A stretch of DNA of 32,829 bases, from positions 39,699 to 72,527 of the forward strand of contig NHIO02000024.1 in NCBI GenBank assembly GCA_002171975.2, written 5' to 3'. Source of the DNA: Flavobacteriales bacterium TMED191. Lineage in GTDB: Bacteria; Bacteroidota; Bacteroidia; Flavobacteriales; TMED113. The translations under genes were made by a program, and so were the position numbers. Of the stretch, positions 24,747 to 32,067 are shown in pieces. Numbering within the stretch: the first letter of the stretch is position 1; every line of letters starts with the position of its first letter. The notes under the pieces were generated by a model. The model made no database searches. It saw only the letters and a list, made by a program, of their open reading frames with translations, and had not been told where the DNA came from.

Positions 24747-25802
24747 ATGAAAAAATTATTATTACTTCTTATTATACCTTTTTTAAACTTTGGACAACAA
24801 TTGATTACAGAAACAATTTTTTTTGAAAATCAAGAAAGAGAATATATAATATACCTGCCTGAAAGTTATAATGCATCAATTGAATTTCCAGTTATGTTTA
24901 GCTTTCATGGAGGGTCTGGATATGCTCAAGACTTTATCTATACAAATGATATGAGACCGATTGCTGATACTGCAAATTTCATAGCAGTATACCCTCAAGG
25001 AGCTGTAGATCCTGAAGGCGGGACTACCTCATGGATACATAAGGCACCGACTGATCATGATGACATATTTTTTATTGAAGCAGTCATTGAAGCCCTAGAC
25101 GCCGAGTATGCTATCGACCAAAGTCGCATTTATGCATGTGGATATTCCGAAGGCGCTATTTTTTCTTATGAACTTGGGTGTCGATTAAATGATAAGATTG
25201 CTGCTTTTGCTGCAGTTTCAGGTAGCATGCTAACAGACTACTACAGAAATGATATATATAACTGGGCTTCATGCTCACCAGTTAGTCCAACTGCTATGAT
25301 GCTTATAATGGGTACAGTTGATCAAAATCCTCATTCTACTTACGAAGGTTTATCTTATGGTGATATGCCTCTATATATGTCAGTAGATGACATTACAAGT
25401 TACTGGTCAAACTATAATAATACTGACCTTAATCCTATTATAACAAATGTTGATAACACTTCTCTTAGTGATGGTAGTACTGTAGAAAGAAAGAGTTGGT
25501 TAAATGGCGATAATTGCACATCTATTCAAGAACTAAAAGTTATTGGTGGAGACCATGACTGGCCAGGTTCTTTTGGAAATATGGATATCAATGCGTCTTT
25601 AGAAATATGGAATTTTGTTTCACAATATAATACCTCGGGCTTAATTAACTGTAATATAACATCATCCTCCGAATTTGAAATAATACATAAAAATTTAACC
25701 GGAAAGATAGACTTCCTTGGAAGAGGATCCTGTGATAAAATGGGGCTCCAAATATACTTATATGATAATGGTTCTGTCGAAAAAAAATATCTTGTGAAAT
25801 AA
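24747..25802 (+). CDS. Secreted PHB-depolymerase-like esterase with short C-terminal tag
   Basis: A 351-residue exported hydrolase, signal peptide MKKLLLLLIIPFLNFGQ. The alpha/beta-hydrolase body covers about residues 20-295: FHGGSGYAQDF oxyanion region, CGYSEGA with nucleophile Ser134, MGTVDQNPH with Asp192, and GGDHDWPGSFGNMD with His270. It shares WxHKxPTDHDDIxFIE and other blocks with the gene at 27951, at identical residue positions, so they are paralogues; the esterase domain at 21692 is a more distant relative. The tag reads IDFLGRG, then IYLYDNGSVEKKYLVK. Probable role: extracellular ester cleavage on polyesters or feruloylated/acetylated polysaccharide. The Glu after the nucleophile (GYSEGA) replaces the more common Leu or Asn. 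Confidence 0.9.
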   Translation: MKKLLLLLIIPFLNFGQQLITETIFFENQEREYIIYLPESYNASIEFPVMFSFHGGSGYAQDFIYTNDMRPIADTANFIAVYPQGAVDPEGGTTSWIHKAPTDHDDIFFIEAVIEALDAEYAIDQSRIYACGYSEGAIFSYELGCRLNDKIAAFAAVSGSMLTDYYRNDIYNWASCSPVSPTAMMLIMGTVDQNPHSTYEGLSYGDMPLYMSVDDITSYWSNYNNTDLNPIITNVDNTSLSDGSTVERKSWLNGDNCTSIQELKVIGGDHDWPGSFGNMDINASLEIWNFVSQYNTSGLINCNITSSSEFEIIHKNLTGKIDFLGRGSCDKMGLQIYLYDNGSVEKKYLVK

Positions 25803-25806
25803 ATTT

Positions 25807-26346
25807 ATGAGGCAATTCATACTACTTATTCATGTCGTGCTATTATTCAGTTGTGAGCAAGATGTTAACAATAATAATAATCTTATTGGAAAATTTTCGT
25901 GTATAAACAATAGTTGTATTGCATCCGAAGATGGGCCATATACAACACTTAATGAGTGTATAAATAATTGTAATATTAATAACATTTATGCTGGTAATTG
26001 GAACTTTAGAGGAAATGACATTTCGTATTCAGGCTACTATGTATATGATTCTCTACTTAATTCTCAATGGATATCAAATGTGACGTATACAACAAATTAT
26101 AATGATAGTTTGGGTACTATTCAGGTCGGCAAAAATATAGACGAACTTATTTTTAAGTATTGTGAAGCATGTGATCCTATTATTTATAATCTTAATGACA
26201 GTGGTTTTGTCTACTCAGAGAGTTTGGGTGGAAATATTGGTTGGGTAATTACTGACACTACTTTTTTTAATATCGTTACACCTCAACCACCGGGATATTC
26301 ATCGAGCTATTCAACTTATAATATTGAGGGATGGAAATTAGAATAA
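25807..26346 (+). CDS. Cysteine-bearing lipoprotein
   Basis: A 179-residue lipoprotein with signal peptide MRQFILLIHVVLLFSC and lipidated Cys16. An Asn-rich linker leads to a small cysteine cluster: FSCINNSCIASEDGPYTTL followed by NECINNC. Its final YxTLxECxxxC piece resembles the end of a Kunitz domain, but the first half is missing. The rest (about 58-179) is beta-rich and resembles lipocalin-like or META-type secreted domains only loosely (GNWNFRG at its start). It starts 4 nt after the esterase stop and may be co-expressed. Function unknown. Confidence 0.72.
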   Translation: MRQFILLIHVVLLFSCEQDVNNNNNLIGKFSCINNSCIASEDGPYTTLNECINNCNINNIYAGNWNFRGNDISYSGYYVYDSLLNSQWISNVTYTTNYNDSLGTIQVGKNIDELIFKYCEACDPIIYNLNDSGFVYSESLGGNIGWVITDTTFFNIVTPQPPGYSSSYSTYNIEGWKLE

Positions 26347-26417
26347 ACCCGGACTAAAAAATCATAAATAGTATTTATGAAAACTCTCTACAAAGATAAA
26401 AAATCTATGTTTATATT

Positions 26418-26909
26418 ATGGATACATTAAGTCATGCCTTATGGGGAAAAGGGGTTTTTGGATATAGAGGCAGGCCATACTGGAGTCTCTTTTTTGGAGC
26501 CCTCCCTGATCTATTTTCTTTTGGTTTATATTTCATTATTAGTTTAATATTTAGTCCTTATAATATTAAATCAGGGAAACCAAAAATTGATGAAATCCCT
26601 GACTACGTGTTTTACTTATATGACATAACTCATAGTTTAATAATTGCTTTTGTATTTATTGTATTGGTGTACTTTTTTATCAAAAAAGATATTGCGTTTG
26701 CCATGCTGGCTTGGCCTTTACATATAATGTTAGATTTTCCATTTCATACAGCTGATTTTTTCCCTACTCCTATACTTTGGCCAATTTTTGATATCCGATT
26801 TGATGGTATCTCATGGTCAAAACCATACATTTGGTTTTCAAATATTACAGGTATAATTATTTTATATATATATCGATATAAATTTTATAAAAAATCAAAC
26901 TTTAAATAA
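26418..26909 (+). CDS. DUF457-like (YdjM-type) membrane protein
   Basis: A 163-residue inner-membrane protein. It opens MDTLSHALWGKGVFGYRGRP, the typical start of the DUF457/YdjM group (membrane-bound metal-dependent hydrolase superfamily), with a GALPDLFSFG motif next. Four hydrophobic segments follow, and HIMLDFPFHTADFFPTPILW supplies the second conserved His/Asp region. These His and Asp residues are the proposed metal ligands. It has no signal peptide and no tag. It stands alone and is of housekeeping rather than secretome character. Substrate unknown. Confidence 0.72.
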   Translation: MDTLSHALWGKGVFGYRGRPYWSLFFGALPDLFSFGLYFIISLIFSPYNIKSGKPKIDEIPDYVFYLYDITHSLIIAFVFIVLVYFFIKKDIAFAMLAWPLHIMLDFPFHTADFFPTPILWPIFDIRFDGISWSKPYIWFSNITGIIILYIYRYKFYKKSNFK

Positions 26910-26982
26910 TTTTAATTACGTATAATAGCAAAAGCTATTTTACTAATGAAAATCAATATTTAAAATAAATAAAATTCTATTT

Positions 26983-27429
26983 ATGAAAAACAAAATTCCA
27001 CCCCCAATTGTAACGTTATTATTTGGTTTAGCTATTTATTTATCTAAAAACCTTTTTCCTCACCCTAATAATCATTTCCTAGATTGGGTTAGTGTTCTAT
27101 TATTATTATTCGGCATTATTATAATCCGCTCGGCTTTTTTATTATTTAGAAATTATAAAACTACTATTAATCCGGTAAATCTCACAAAAACATCATCACT
27201 TGTCAATACTGGAATTTTTAAATATACTAGAAACCCGATGTATCTAGGAATGGTATTAATATTATTGTCTATAGGACTAAAATTTAATTTGTATGGCGGC
27301 ATAATCCTTGTTTTTATATTCGTATTATTTATTACAAAGTTTCAAATTATTCCAGAAGAAAAAGCTATGGAAAAATTGTTTGGGCAAGAGTTCAAAAACT
27401 ACAAAAGCATAACTAAACGTTGGATATAA
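26983..27429 (+). CDS. ICMT-like isoprenylcysteine carboxyl methyltransferase family protein
   Basis: A 148-residue integral-membrane protein with about four hydrophobic segments. The C-terminal signature NTGIFKYTRNPMYLGMVL, then PEEKAMEKLFGQEFKNY, is that of the ICMT/PEMT methyltransferase group, where RNPxY and the E-K-xLxxxFGxxYxxY blocks bind S-adenosylmethionine. Bacterial members have undefined lipid or small-molecule substrates. No obvious partner is encoded nearby. Confidence 0.83.
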   Translation: MKNKIPPPIVTLLFGLAIYLSKNLFPHPNNHFLDWVSVLLLLFGIIIIRSAFLLFRNYKTTINPVNLTKTSSLVNTGIFKYTRNPMYLGMVLILLSIGLKFNLYGGIILVFIFVLFITKFQIIPEEKAMEKLFGQEFKNYKSITKRWI

Positions 27430-27460
27430 TAACATGTCATTTTAAATTATTAAAAACTTG

Positions 27461-27468
27461 TATATTTG
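27461..27468 (+). promoter_or_regulatory. -7 element TATATTTG, 4 nt before start codon
   Basis: An exact TAnnTTTG match, then CTTT and ATG at 27473. The in-frame TTG at 27458 lies upstream of the element and is rejected as start. Confidence 0.62.
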
Positions 27469-27472
27469 CTTT

Positions 27473-27949
27473 ATGAAAAAATTACTAATTCTTCTAATTA
27501 TTCCTTTTTTAAGTCTTTCACAAAACTTCAATAATATCAATAATAATCTGATTTATAATAATAGTCAAATCGTTGGCTGTGTAGACTTAGATGAAACACT
27601 TATAGATTTAGTTTCTATTTTTGGTGACACATCTATTTTGGATGGATTACTAGGCTGTGCTGAGCTTATTCCTACTTTAGAATCCGGTATTCTTTCTGCA
27701 TTTCTTCCATTTGACATTCCATTAGATTGTAATACAGATTTAACTCCGTTTGGGTATATAGACATGAATGTTTCAGATGTGTGTGAATGTTCATGTCAAA
27801 ATTATTTAGATATATCCCAATTTAACTTTACCACTCGTAAATTAATTAAAAAGCTGTCTATTCTTGGGAAAATAACGCGTAACAACATTAATGGTGTTCA
27901 ATTATATATCTATGATGATGGTTCTATTGAAAAAAGAATAGTTCAATAA
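27473..27949 (+). CDS. Exported protein of unknown function with short C-terminal tag
   Basis: A 158-residue protein with signal peptide MKKLLILLIIPFLSLSQ, almost the same as that of the esterase at 24747. The middle (about 20-120) contains six cysteines, two of them in CECSC, and an Ile/Leu/Asp-rich stretch (LDETLIDLVSIFGD). No known domain is visible. The tag is well preserved: LSILGK, then LYIYDDGSIEKRIVQ. The next esterase gene begins one nucleotide after its stop, so they are almost certainly co-transcribed. A binding or stabilising partner of that esterase is possible but unproven. Confidence 0.75.
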   Translation: MKKLLILLIIPFLSLSQNFNNINNNLIYNNSQIVGCVDLDETLIDLVSIFGDTSILDGLLGCAELIPTLESGILSAFLPFDIPLDCNTDLTPFGYIDMNVSDVCECSCQNYLDISQFNFTTRKLIKKLSILGKITRNNINGVQLYIYDDGSIEKRIVQ

Positions 27950-27950
27950 A

Positions 27951-28976
27951 ATGAGAAAACTTCTACTTTTTTTTATTATTCCTTTTTTATCACTTGGACA
28001 ATTACAAACTGAAAATTTAAATTTTGAAAACAATAATAGAGAGTATTTAATTTACACGCCCAAGAATTACTCTGACAACAACCCCGCACCTATTTTATTT
28101 GCGCTTCATGGAGGTGCTGGATATGCAATAGATTTTATGAACTATGAAGCAGATTTTCGTTCTATTTCTGACACATCTGGATTTATATTGATTTATCCCC
28201 AAGCACTAGAAGATCCCGAAACTGGATATACTAGCTGGATGCATAAAGAACCCACAGATCACGATGATATTTATTTTATTGAAACAATAATCGAGGAGGT
28301 TTCATCAAATTATAATATAGACCAAGAAAGAATTTATGCATGTGGATATTCTTTAGGGGGGATGTTTTCTTATGATTTAGCATGTAGGCTTAATTATAAA
28401 ATTGCTGCGATAAGTTCGGTAGCCGGTGCAGCATTTGTAGGTGCATTTAATAATTGCAATCTTATTCATCCAACTGCGGTTCAAAGTATTGTCGGTACCA
28501 ATGATGATATTCATCCATATAATGATCTTAACGGTTGGTATAATCCGGTTAGTGTGATTAATAACTATTGGTCCAGCTTCAACAATACCGATATTAATCC
28601 AATTATTGAACAACTACCTGATTTAAATAGTTTTGATGGTAGTACGGTAGAGCGATATTCATGGATGAATGGAGACGGTTGTGTTTCGGTTGAAGAATTA
28701 AAAATTATAAACGGAGGACATGATTGGCCCTCGCCACTAGCCTCATGGGGGAATCAAGATATTAACACAAATATTGAGGTATGGAATTTTGTTTCTAAAT
28801 TTAATACCAATGGTTTGATTATTTGTAATACCACAAACTATATAGAGCTTGATGTAATAAATTCTAAACAATTAATTAGGTCAATTGATCTTCTGGGAAG
28901 AGAATCTATAAATAATGGCTTCCAATTAAAAATCTATAATGATGGTTCTGTAGAAAAAAAACATCTTTTAAGATAA
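27951..28976 (+). CDS. Secreted PHB-depolymerase-like esterase with short C-terminal tag (paralogue)
   Basis: A 341-residue paralogue of the esterase at 24747, signal peptide MRKLLLFFIIPFLSLGQ. The oxyanion region is LHGGAGYAIDF, the nucleophile Ser134 lies in CGYSLGGMFS, the acid residue in GTNDDIHP (Asp185 or 186), and His257 in GGHDWPSPLASWGNQD. The SLGG form is the canonical version of the box that reads SEGA in the paralogue, so substrate specificity may differ. The tag reads IDLLGRE, then KIYNDGSVEKKHLLR. It lies 1 nt after an unknown exported protein gene and directly abuts the next membrane-protein gene, forming a three-gene unit. Confidence 0.9.
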   Translation: MRKLLLFFIIPFLSLGQLQTENLNFENNNREYLIYTPKNYSDNNPAPILFALHGGAGYAIDFMNYEADFRSISDTSGFILIYPQALEDPETGYTSWMHKEPTDHDDIYFIETIIEEVSSNYNIDQERIYACGYSLGGMFSYDLACRLNYKIAAISSVAGAAFVGAFNNCNLIHPTAVQSIVGTNDDIHPYNDLNGWYNPVSVINNYWSSFNNTDINPIIEQLPDLNSFDGSTVERYSWMNGDGCVSVEELKIINGGHDWPSPLASWGNQDINTNIEVWNFVSKFNTNGLIICNTTNYIELDVINSKQLIRSIDLLGRESINNGFQLKIYNDGSVEKKHLLR

Positions 28977-29381
28977 ATGAAACTAATATTATTTAATATA
29001 ATCGTAAGCGCTATATTAACAACCATTATTCTAGTTACACAATTTGTTAACTATCCTCTTCTTAAATACGTTTATAAGGACTTTTCTACTTTTCATCAAA
29101 AATATGTAACAAGAATTGGCTACATAGTAGCCCCTATAATGGTACTTGAGTTTATAATCACAACAACTATGCTTTTACAGGATTTTGATGATAGTTTAAA
29201 AAAAATTAGTGCCCTATTAGTTATCTTGATTTGGCTAAGCACTTTTTTTATTCAAGTTCCAATACATAATCAATTATCATTAAGTAATAAACTAAACTTA
29301 AATTTATTAATCCATTCAAATTGGATTAGAGTTGTTTGTTGGATATTGAAATTAATAATATCAATAATATTATTTGCATAA
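28977..29381 (+). CDS. Four-helix membrane protein, possibly DUF1772-like
   Basis: A 134-residue integral-membrane protein with four hydrophobic segments (about 4-24, 48-68, 76-96 and 113-133). Motifs FVNYPLLKYV, FSTFHQKYVTRIGYIVAPI and a late NWIRVVCWILK recall the DUF1772/anthrone-oxygenase-like group, which shares a YPLF-H-x(n)-P-E layout and NxxR near the last helix. The match is weak. The ATG follows the esterase stop with no gap, so translation is likely coupled. No signal peptide or tag. Confidence 0.68.
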   Translation: MKLILFNIIVSAILTTIILVTQFVNYPLLKYVYKDFSTFHQKYVTRIGYIVAPIMVLEFIITTTMLLQDFDDSLKKISALLVILIWLSTFFIQVPIHNQLSLSNKLNLNLLIHSNWIRVVCWILKLIISIILFA

Positions 29382-29507
29382 AATGCTTCGGGCATAAAAT
29401 AATTTTAGCATGACCATTATTTTTAATTAAACTTATGAAATAAACACACACTTTAAAAAAACTTTAATTATATAATAAACCAGTATATTTAAGTAAAATT
29501 TATCGTT

Positions 29508-29792
29508 ATGAAAAAATTAATACTCATTCTTTTTTGTTTCCCTTTGTTTTCAATGAGCCAAAGTGGATGTCATGTCTTTGGTAAAATTAAATTTGTTGAT
29601 TACGGAGAAGATTATAAAGTTAAGTTTGTTGATTACGGAGAAGATTTGAAAATAAAATATGTTTCATATGGAGAGAAAAAAGTTGGAAAATGGAAAGCAG
29701 TAGATTATGGAGAGGATTTTAAGATCAAAATTGTTAAATATGGGGAAGACTTTAAAGCAAAAGAAGTCACCTATGGAGAGGGTTGTAAATGA
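29508..29792 (+). CDS. Exported 7(1) septoil-knot domain protein (DUF6150-like)
   Basis: A 94-residue protein with signal peptide MKKLILILFCFPLFSMSQ. The mature chain is built of short repeats of 10-13 residues of the form KxKxVDYGED: six to seven are visible, with one GKWKAVDYGED insertion after the third. C21 and C93 bracket the repeats and could close the fold with a disulfide. The layout, including the GKW irregularity, matches the 7(1) septoil-knot proteins in which the repeat reads VDSFPD. Function of that family is unknown. It overlaps the Kunitz gene by 4 nt (ATGA), so the two products are translationally coupled. Confidence 0.75.
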   Translation: MKKLILILFCFPLFSMSQSGCHVFGKIKFVDYGEDYKVKFVDYGEDLKIKYVSYGEKKVGKWKAVDYGEDFKIKIVKYGEDFKAKEVTYGEGCK

Positions 29793-30154
29793 AAAAACTA
29801 TTCCTAGTTATTATTATTCCTTTTATAAGTTTTGGACAAATTGTGACTGAAGATTGCAGCTCCATTCCGGACCCAGGACCCTGTTTTGGATGTGGGTTCA
29901 TATATTGGTTTAATCCAACAACATCTCAATGCGAAGAATCGTGTTGGGGTTTATGTGATGGATTAGTTCCTTTTTGGACATTGGAGGATTGTCAAAATAG
30001 TTGTGAAAACAATTCATTTATAAAAGAAATTAAAAACCCAAAATCTCTCATTAAAATAATGTCCATCTTCGGAAAAGAAGTCAATCACAACAAAGGCTTC
30101 CAAATATACATCTATGATGATGGTTCATTAGAGAAAAATTATGTTATAAAATAA
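29789..30154 (+). CDS. Exported Kunitz/BPTI-domain protein with short C-terminal tag
   Basis: A 121-residue protein: signal peptide MKKLFLVIIIPFISFGQ, one Kunitz domain, and the shared tag. The Kunitz cysteines are C23, C32, C48, C56, C68 and C72 with spacing 8-15-7-11-3, against 8-15-7-12-3 in bovine BPTI. YWFN (39-42) aligns with BPTI YFYN, Gly54 with Gly36, Phe62 with Phe45, and ED before the fifth Cys is conserved. The P1 position is Phe33, suggesting chymotrypsin-like targets. Two extra cysteines, C35 and C52, fall at BPTI positions 17 and 34, which are neighbours in space, so a fourth disulfide bracing the inhibitory loop is plausible. The tag reads MSIFGKE, then YIYDDGSLEKNYVIK. Confidence 0.88.
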   Translation: MKKLFLVIIIPFISFGQIVTEDCSSIPDPGPCFGCGFIYWFNPTTSQCEESCWGLCDGLVPFWTLEDCQNSCENNSFIKEIKNPKSLIKIMSIFGKEVNHNKGFQIYIYDDGSLEKNYVIK

Positions 30155-30303
30155 TAGTACCCAATTTCATAGGACTCCATTTTAAGACTAAAACCTATAA
30201 AAATAGTGTCCCCGCATACTGTTTATAGATGGATTTTAATTTAAAGAAAAAAAATTAATAAAGAAATATTAGGTGTTTATTTAGATAATATATTTTATTT
30301 TGT

Positions 30304-30311
30304 ATAACTTT
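30304..30311 (+). promoter_or_regulatory. -7 element TAACTTTG upstream of the YceI operon
   Basis: An exact TAnnTTTG match located 30 nt before the ATG at 30342. The open frame that begins at 30300 would start inside this element and adds 14 residues before the signal peptide, so the ATG at 30342 is preferred. Confidence 0.5.
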
Positions 30312-30341
30312 GAAGAAATAAAGCTATACAATATTTTAATT

Positions 30342-30974
30342 ATGCAAAATAAATTTATCTACTTTTCTATTTTGTTAACCATATTATCATTCATGCCATC
30401 TTTTGCTTGTGAAAATTGTGGTTGCAGAGCAGATTCAAATAAAAAAACTTCTCACATTCACAATAAAAATATAACAACAAGTGACATATATGCTCAAAAA
30501 AGCACAATAGTCTGGAAGGCTAGTAAAGTTGGTGGTACACATGAAGGAAATATAGCTATTAGATCCGGTCATCTCCATTTTGAAGAAAACAAACTTGTTT
30601 CAGGAAAAGTTAACATTGATATGAACTCAATATTTTGCACAGATCTTGAAGGAACATACAAAGAACAGCTTGAAAAACACTTAAAATCTGCCGATTTTTT
30701 TGATACTAATAAACATCATATTGCGTCAATAGACATTCTAGAATGTAAACACAAGGGATATGGTAAGTATGATATAATCTCCGAAATAACTATCAAAGGA
30801 ATTACTAATACAGAGGAATTTACTGCCTCTGTTAAAGACGGTAAAGCCAGTGCCGAAATTACTCTAGATAGAGCAAAATATGATGTTAGATATGGTTCTG
30901 GGTCATTTTTTAGTAATCTCGGAAACAATCTGATTTATGATGAATTTGAATTAAAAATTAATTTGACTTATTAA
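30342..30974 (+). CDS. Exported YceI-family protein
   Basis: A 210-residue protein. The signal peptide is MQNKFIYFSILLTILSFM and a little further, with cleavage near SFA-C. The mature N-terminus has a CENCGC motif followed by a His-containing linker, then a YceI-type lipocalin-like barrel from about residue 55: VWKASKVGGTHEGNIAIRSG, then IDMNSIFCTDL, LEKHLKSADFFDTNKH and DRAKYDVRYGSG, which are all characteristic. YceI proteins bind isoprenoids or related lipids in the periplasm. It heads a plus-strand unit with one nucleotide before the next gene. The added cysteine/histidine head is unusual and could bind metal or anchor the protein. Confidence 0.9.
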   Translation: MQNKFIYFSILLTILSFMPSFACENCGCRADSNKKTSHIHNKNITTSDIYAQKSTIVWKASKVGGTHEGNIAIRSGHLHFEENKLVSGKVNIDMNSIFCTDLEGTYKEQLEKHLKSADFFDTNKHHIASIDILECKHKGYGKYDIISEITIKGITNTEEFTASVKDGKASAEITLDRAKYDVRYGSGSFFSNLGNNLIYDEFELKINLTY

Positions 30975-30975
30975 T

Positions 30976-31158
30976 ATGAAAAAGATTAAAAATTTCTGGA
31001 AGATATATTATCCTGTTATATTAGCATTTCTATCATTCTTATACTCTGTAAGCCTCTGGTTTTCTGGTCAACAACTTGAAGGCATCTTTGTAGGAATATG
31101 GGTTCCTTCAATTTTAGCACTTTCTATTGTAATAAGACAGCGAAAAAACGACAACTAA
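30976..31158 (+). CDS. Tiny two-helix membrane protein
   Basis: A 60-residue protein with two hydrophobic segments (about residues 11-28 and 34-51) joined by a short loop SGQQLEG, and a basic C-terminal tail IRQRKNDN. No family recognised. It starts 1 nt after the yceI stop and precedes another tiny membrane protein, so it is likely a component of a small membrane complex with them. Confidence 0.72.
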   Translation: MKKIKNFWKIYYPVILAFLSFLYSVSLWFSGQQLEGIFVGIWVPSILALSIVIRQRKNDN

Positions 31159-31169
31159 TTATTTATTAA

Positions 31170-31304
31170 ATGGAAAACTTATTAATGTTTATAATTGGCT
31201 TAATAATATTTTGTGCTTATATGTTCACTTTGTTATACAATATATACAATGCAAACGCCGAACAATCAAAAATAAATGACAATGACCCTGAGTTAAAAAA
31301 CTAA
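31170..31304 (+). CDS. Tiny single-helix membrane protein
   Basis: A 44-residue protein, MENLLMFIIGLIIFCAYMF, continuing TLLYNIYNANAEQ and an acidic tail. One N-terminal transmembrane helix of about 20 residues is visible. It is 11 nt from the preceding gene and 9 nt from the ABA4-like gene. Its consistent placement in the tight gene string is the main support. No family recognised. Confidence 0.62.
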   Translation: MENLLMFIIGLIIFCAYMFTLLYNIYNANAEQSKINDNDPELKN

Positions 31305-31313
31305 ATTAGAATT

Positions 31314-31754
31314 ATGGATTTATATTCAATTTCGTTTTTAATATCAACTATTTGGGTCGGTCCATTTTGGTTTGCAATGTTAATACGTCCCTATGATAAA
31401 AAAACAAATAATATTATGGATAAGCAACTGTTTTTTTTAGGTCCGATAATCATTTGGTTTGTAATTATGATCTTAAACCCAAATGGATTAATCGATTTTT
31501 TAAATAGCGGCTCTCATCCAGACGGTTTTTTTGCAGGTTTAACTCAGGGAATGTCAACCAAGGCAGGTGTTTCAGCAATGTGGGCACACATGGTGGCAGG
31601 CGATATTTTTGTAACAAGATGGATATGGGCTAATTGTGTGAAAAATAATGATAAAATATGGCTACTTAGATTGAGTGTGTTTTTTGGTGTAATGCTTATG
31701 CCTTTAGGATTATTAATATATTTGATTTTTCAAAAAAAATATATTATAAAATAA
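31314..31754 (+). CDS. ABA4-like membrane protein
   Basis: A 146-residue protein with about four hydrophobic segments. The N-terminal STIWVGPFWFAMLIRP and the later WAHMVAGDIFVTRWIWANC match the ABA4-like family (PF14108), whose plant member is required for neoxanthin formation; the signature is H-x(3)-GD/FD-x-F-x(2)-RW-x-W. Bacterial members are uncharacterised. It lies in a string with YceI (isoprenoid binding), two tiny membrane proteins and a DUF2805 protein. A carotenoid or quinone-linked role is an inference from these families. Confidence 0.8.
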   Translation: MDLYSISFLISTIWVGPFWFAMLIRPYDKKTNNIMDKQLFFLGPIIIWFVIMILNPNGLIDFLNSGSHPDGFFAGLTQGMSTKAGVSAMWAHMVAGDIFVTRWIWANCVKNNDKIWLLRLSVFFGVMLMPLGLLIYLIFQKKYIIK

Positions 31755-31791
31755 ATATGAGAAATTAAGAAACTGTATTAAAATACATTCG

Positions 31792-32067
31792 ATGAATTAT
31801 AATCCAGAAGAAATTGATAGAATCATTGAAATGGCGTGGGAAGACAGAACACCATATGAAGCTATTCTATTTCAGTTTCAATTAACTGAGAGAGGAGTTA
31901 TAAAATTGATGAGGTCAAATTTAAAAGCGTCTTCATTTAAAAGATGGAGAAAACGTGTTAACAATGGAGCCAGCAAAAAACACCTTAAAAAAAGAAATCC
32001 TGAAATAAATCGTTTTAAATGTTCAAGACAAAAAGCAATAACAAATAATAAAATAAGTAAACGTTAA
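31792..32067 (+). CDS. DUF2805 / TIGR03643 family protein
   Basis: A 91-residue soluble basic protein. The conserved opening IDRIIEMAWEDRTPYEAI, then FQLTERGVIKLMR, then SSFKRWRKRVNNGASKKHL and FKCSRQKA, is diagnostic of the DUF2805 (TIGR03643) family, with a helix-turn-helix-like N-terminal half. From memory, members often neighbour cryptochrome/photolyase or pigment genes, which fits the ABA4-like neighbour 37 nt upstream. A DNA-binding role is suggested by shape only. Directly after its stop lies a fossil of the secretome C-terminal tag in another frame. Confidence 0.85.
   Translation: MNYNPEEIDRIIEMAWEDRTPYEAILFQFQLTERGVIKLMRSNLKASSFKRWRKRVNNGASKKHLKKRNPEINRFKCSRQKAITNNKISKR

Noticed and set aside
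24716..24800. A separate small gene starting at 24716
   Set aside because: It runs out of frame through the signal-peptide codons of the esterase and has no homologous look; treated as a decoy start instead.
25890..25980. A second Kunitz domain in the lipoprotein at 25807
   Set aside because: Only the terminal YxTLxECxxxC piece is similar; the first half with the inhibitory loop and its cysteines is missing.
29382..29420. Hairpin ATGC-TTCGG-GCAT as a terminator after the membrane-protein gene
   Set aside because: The stem is only four base pairs and the following T-rich stretch is interrupted, so support is too weak.
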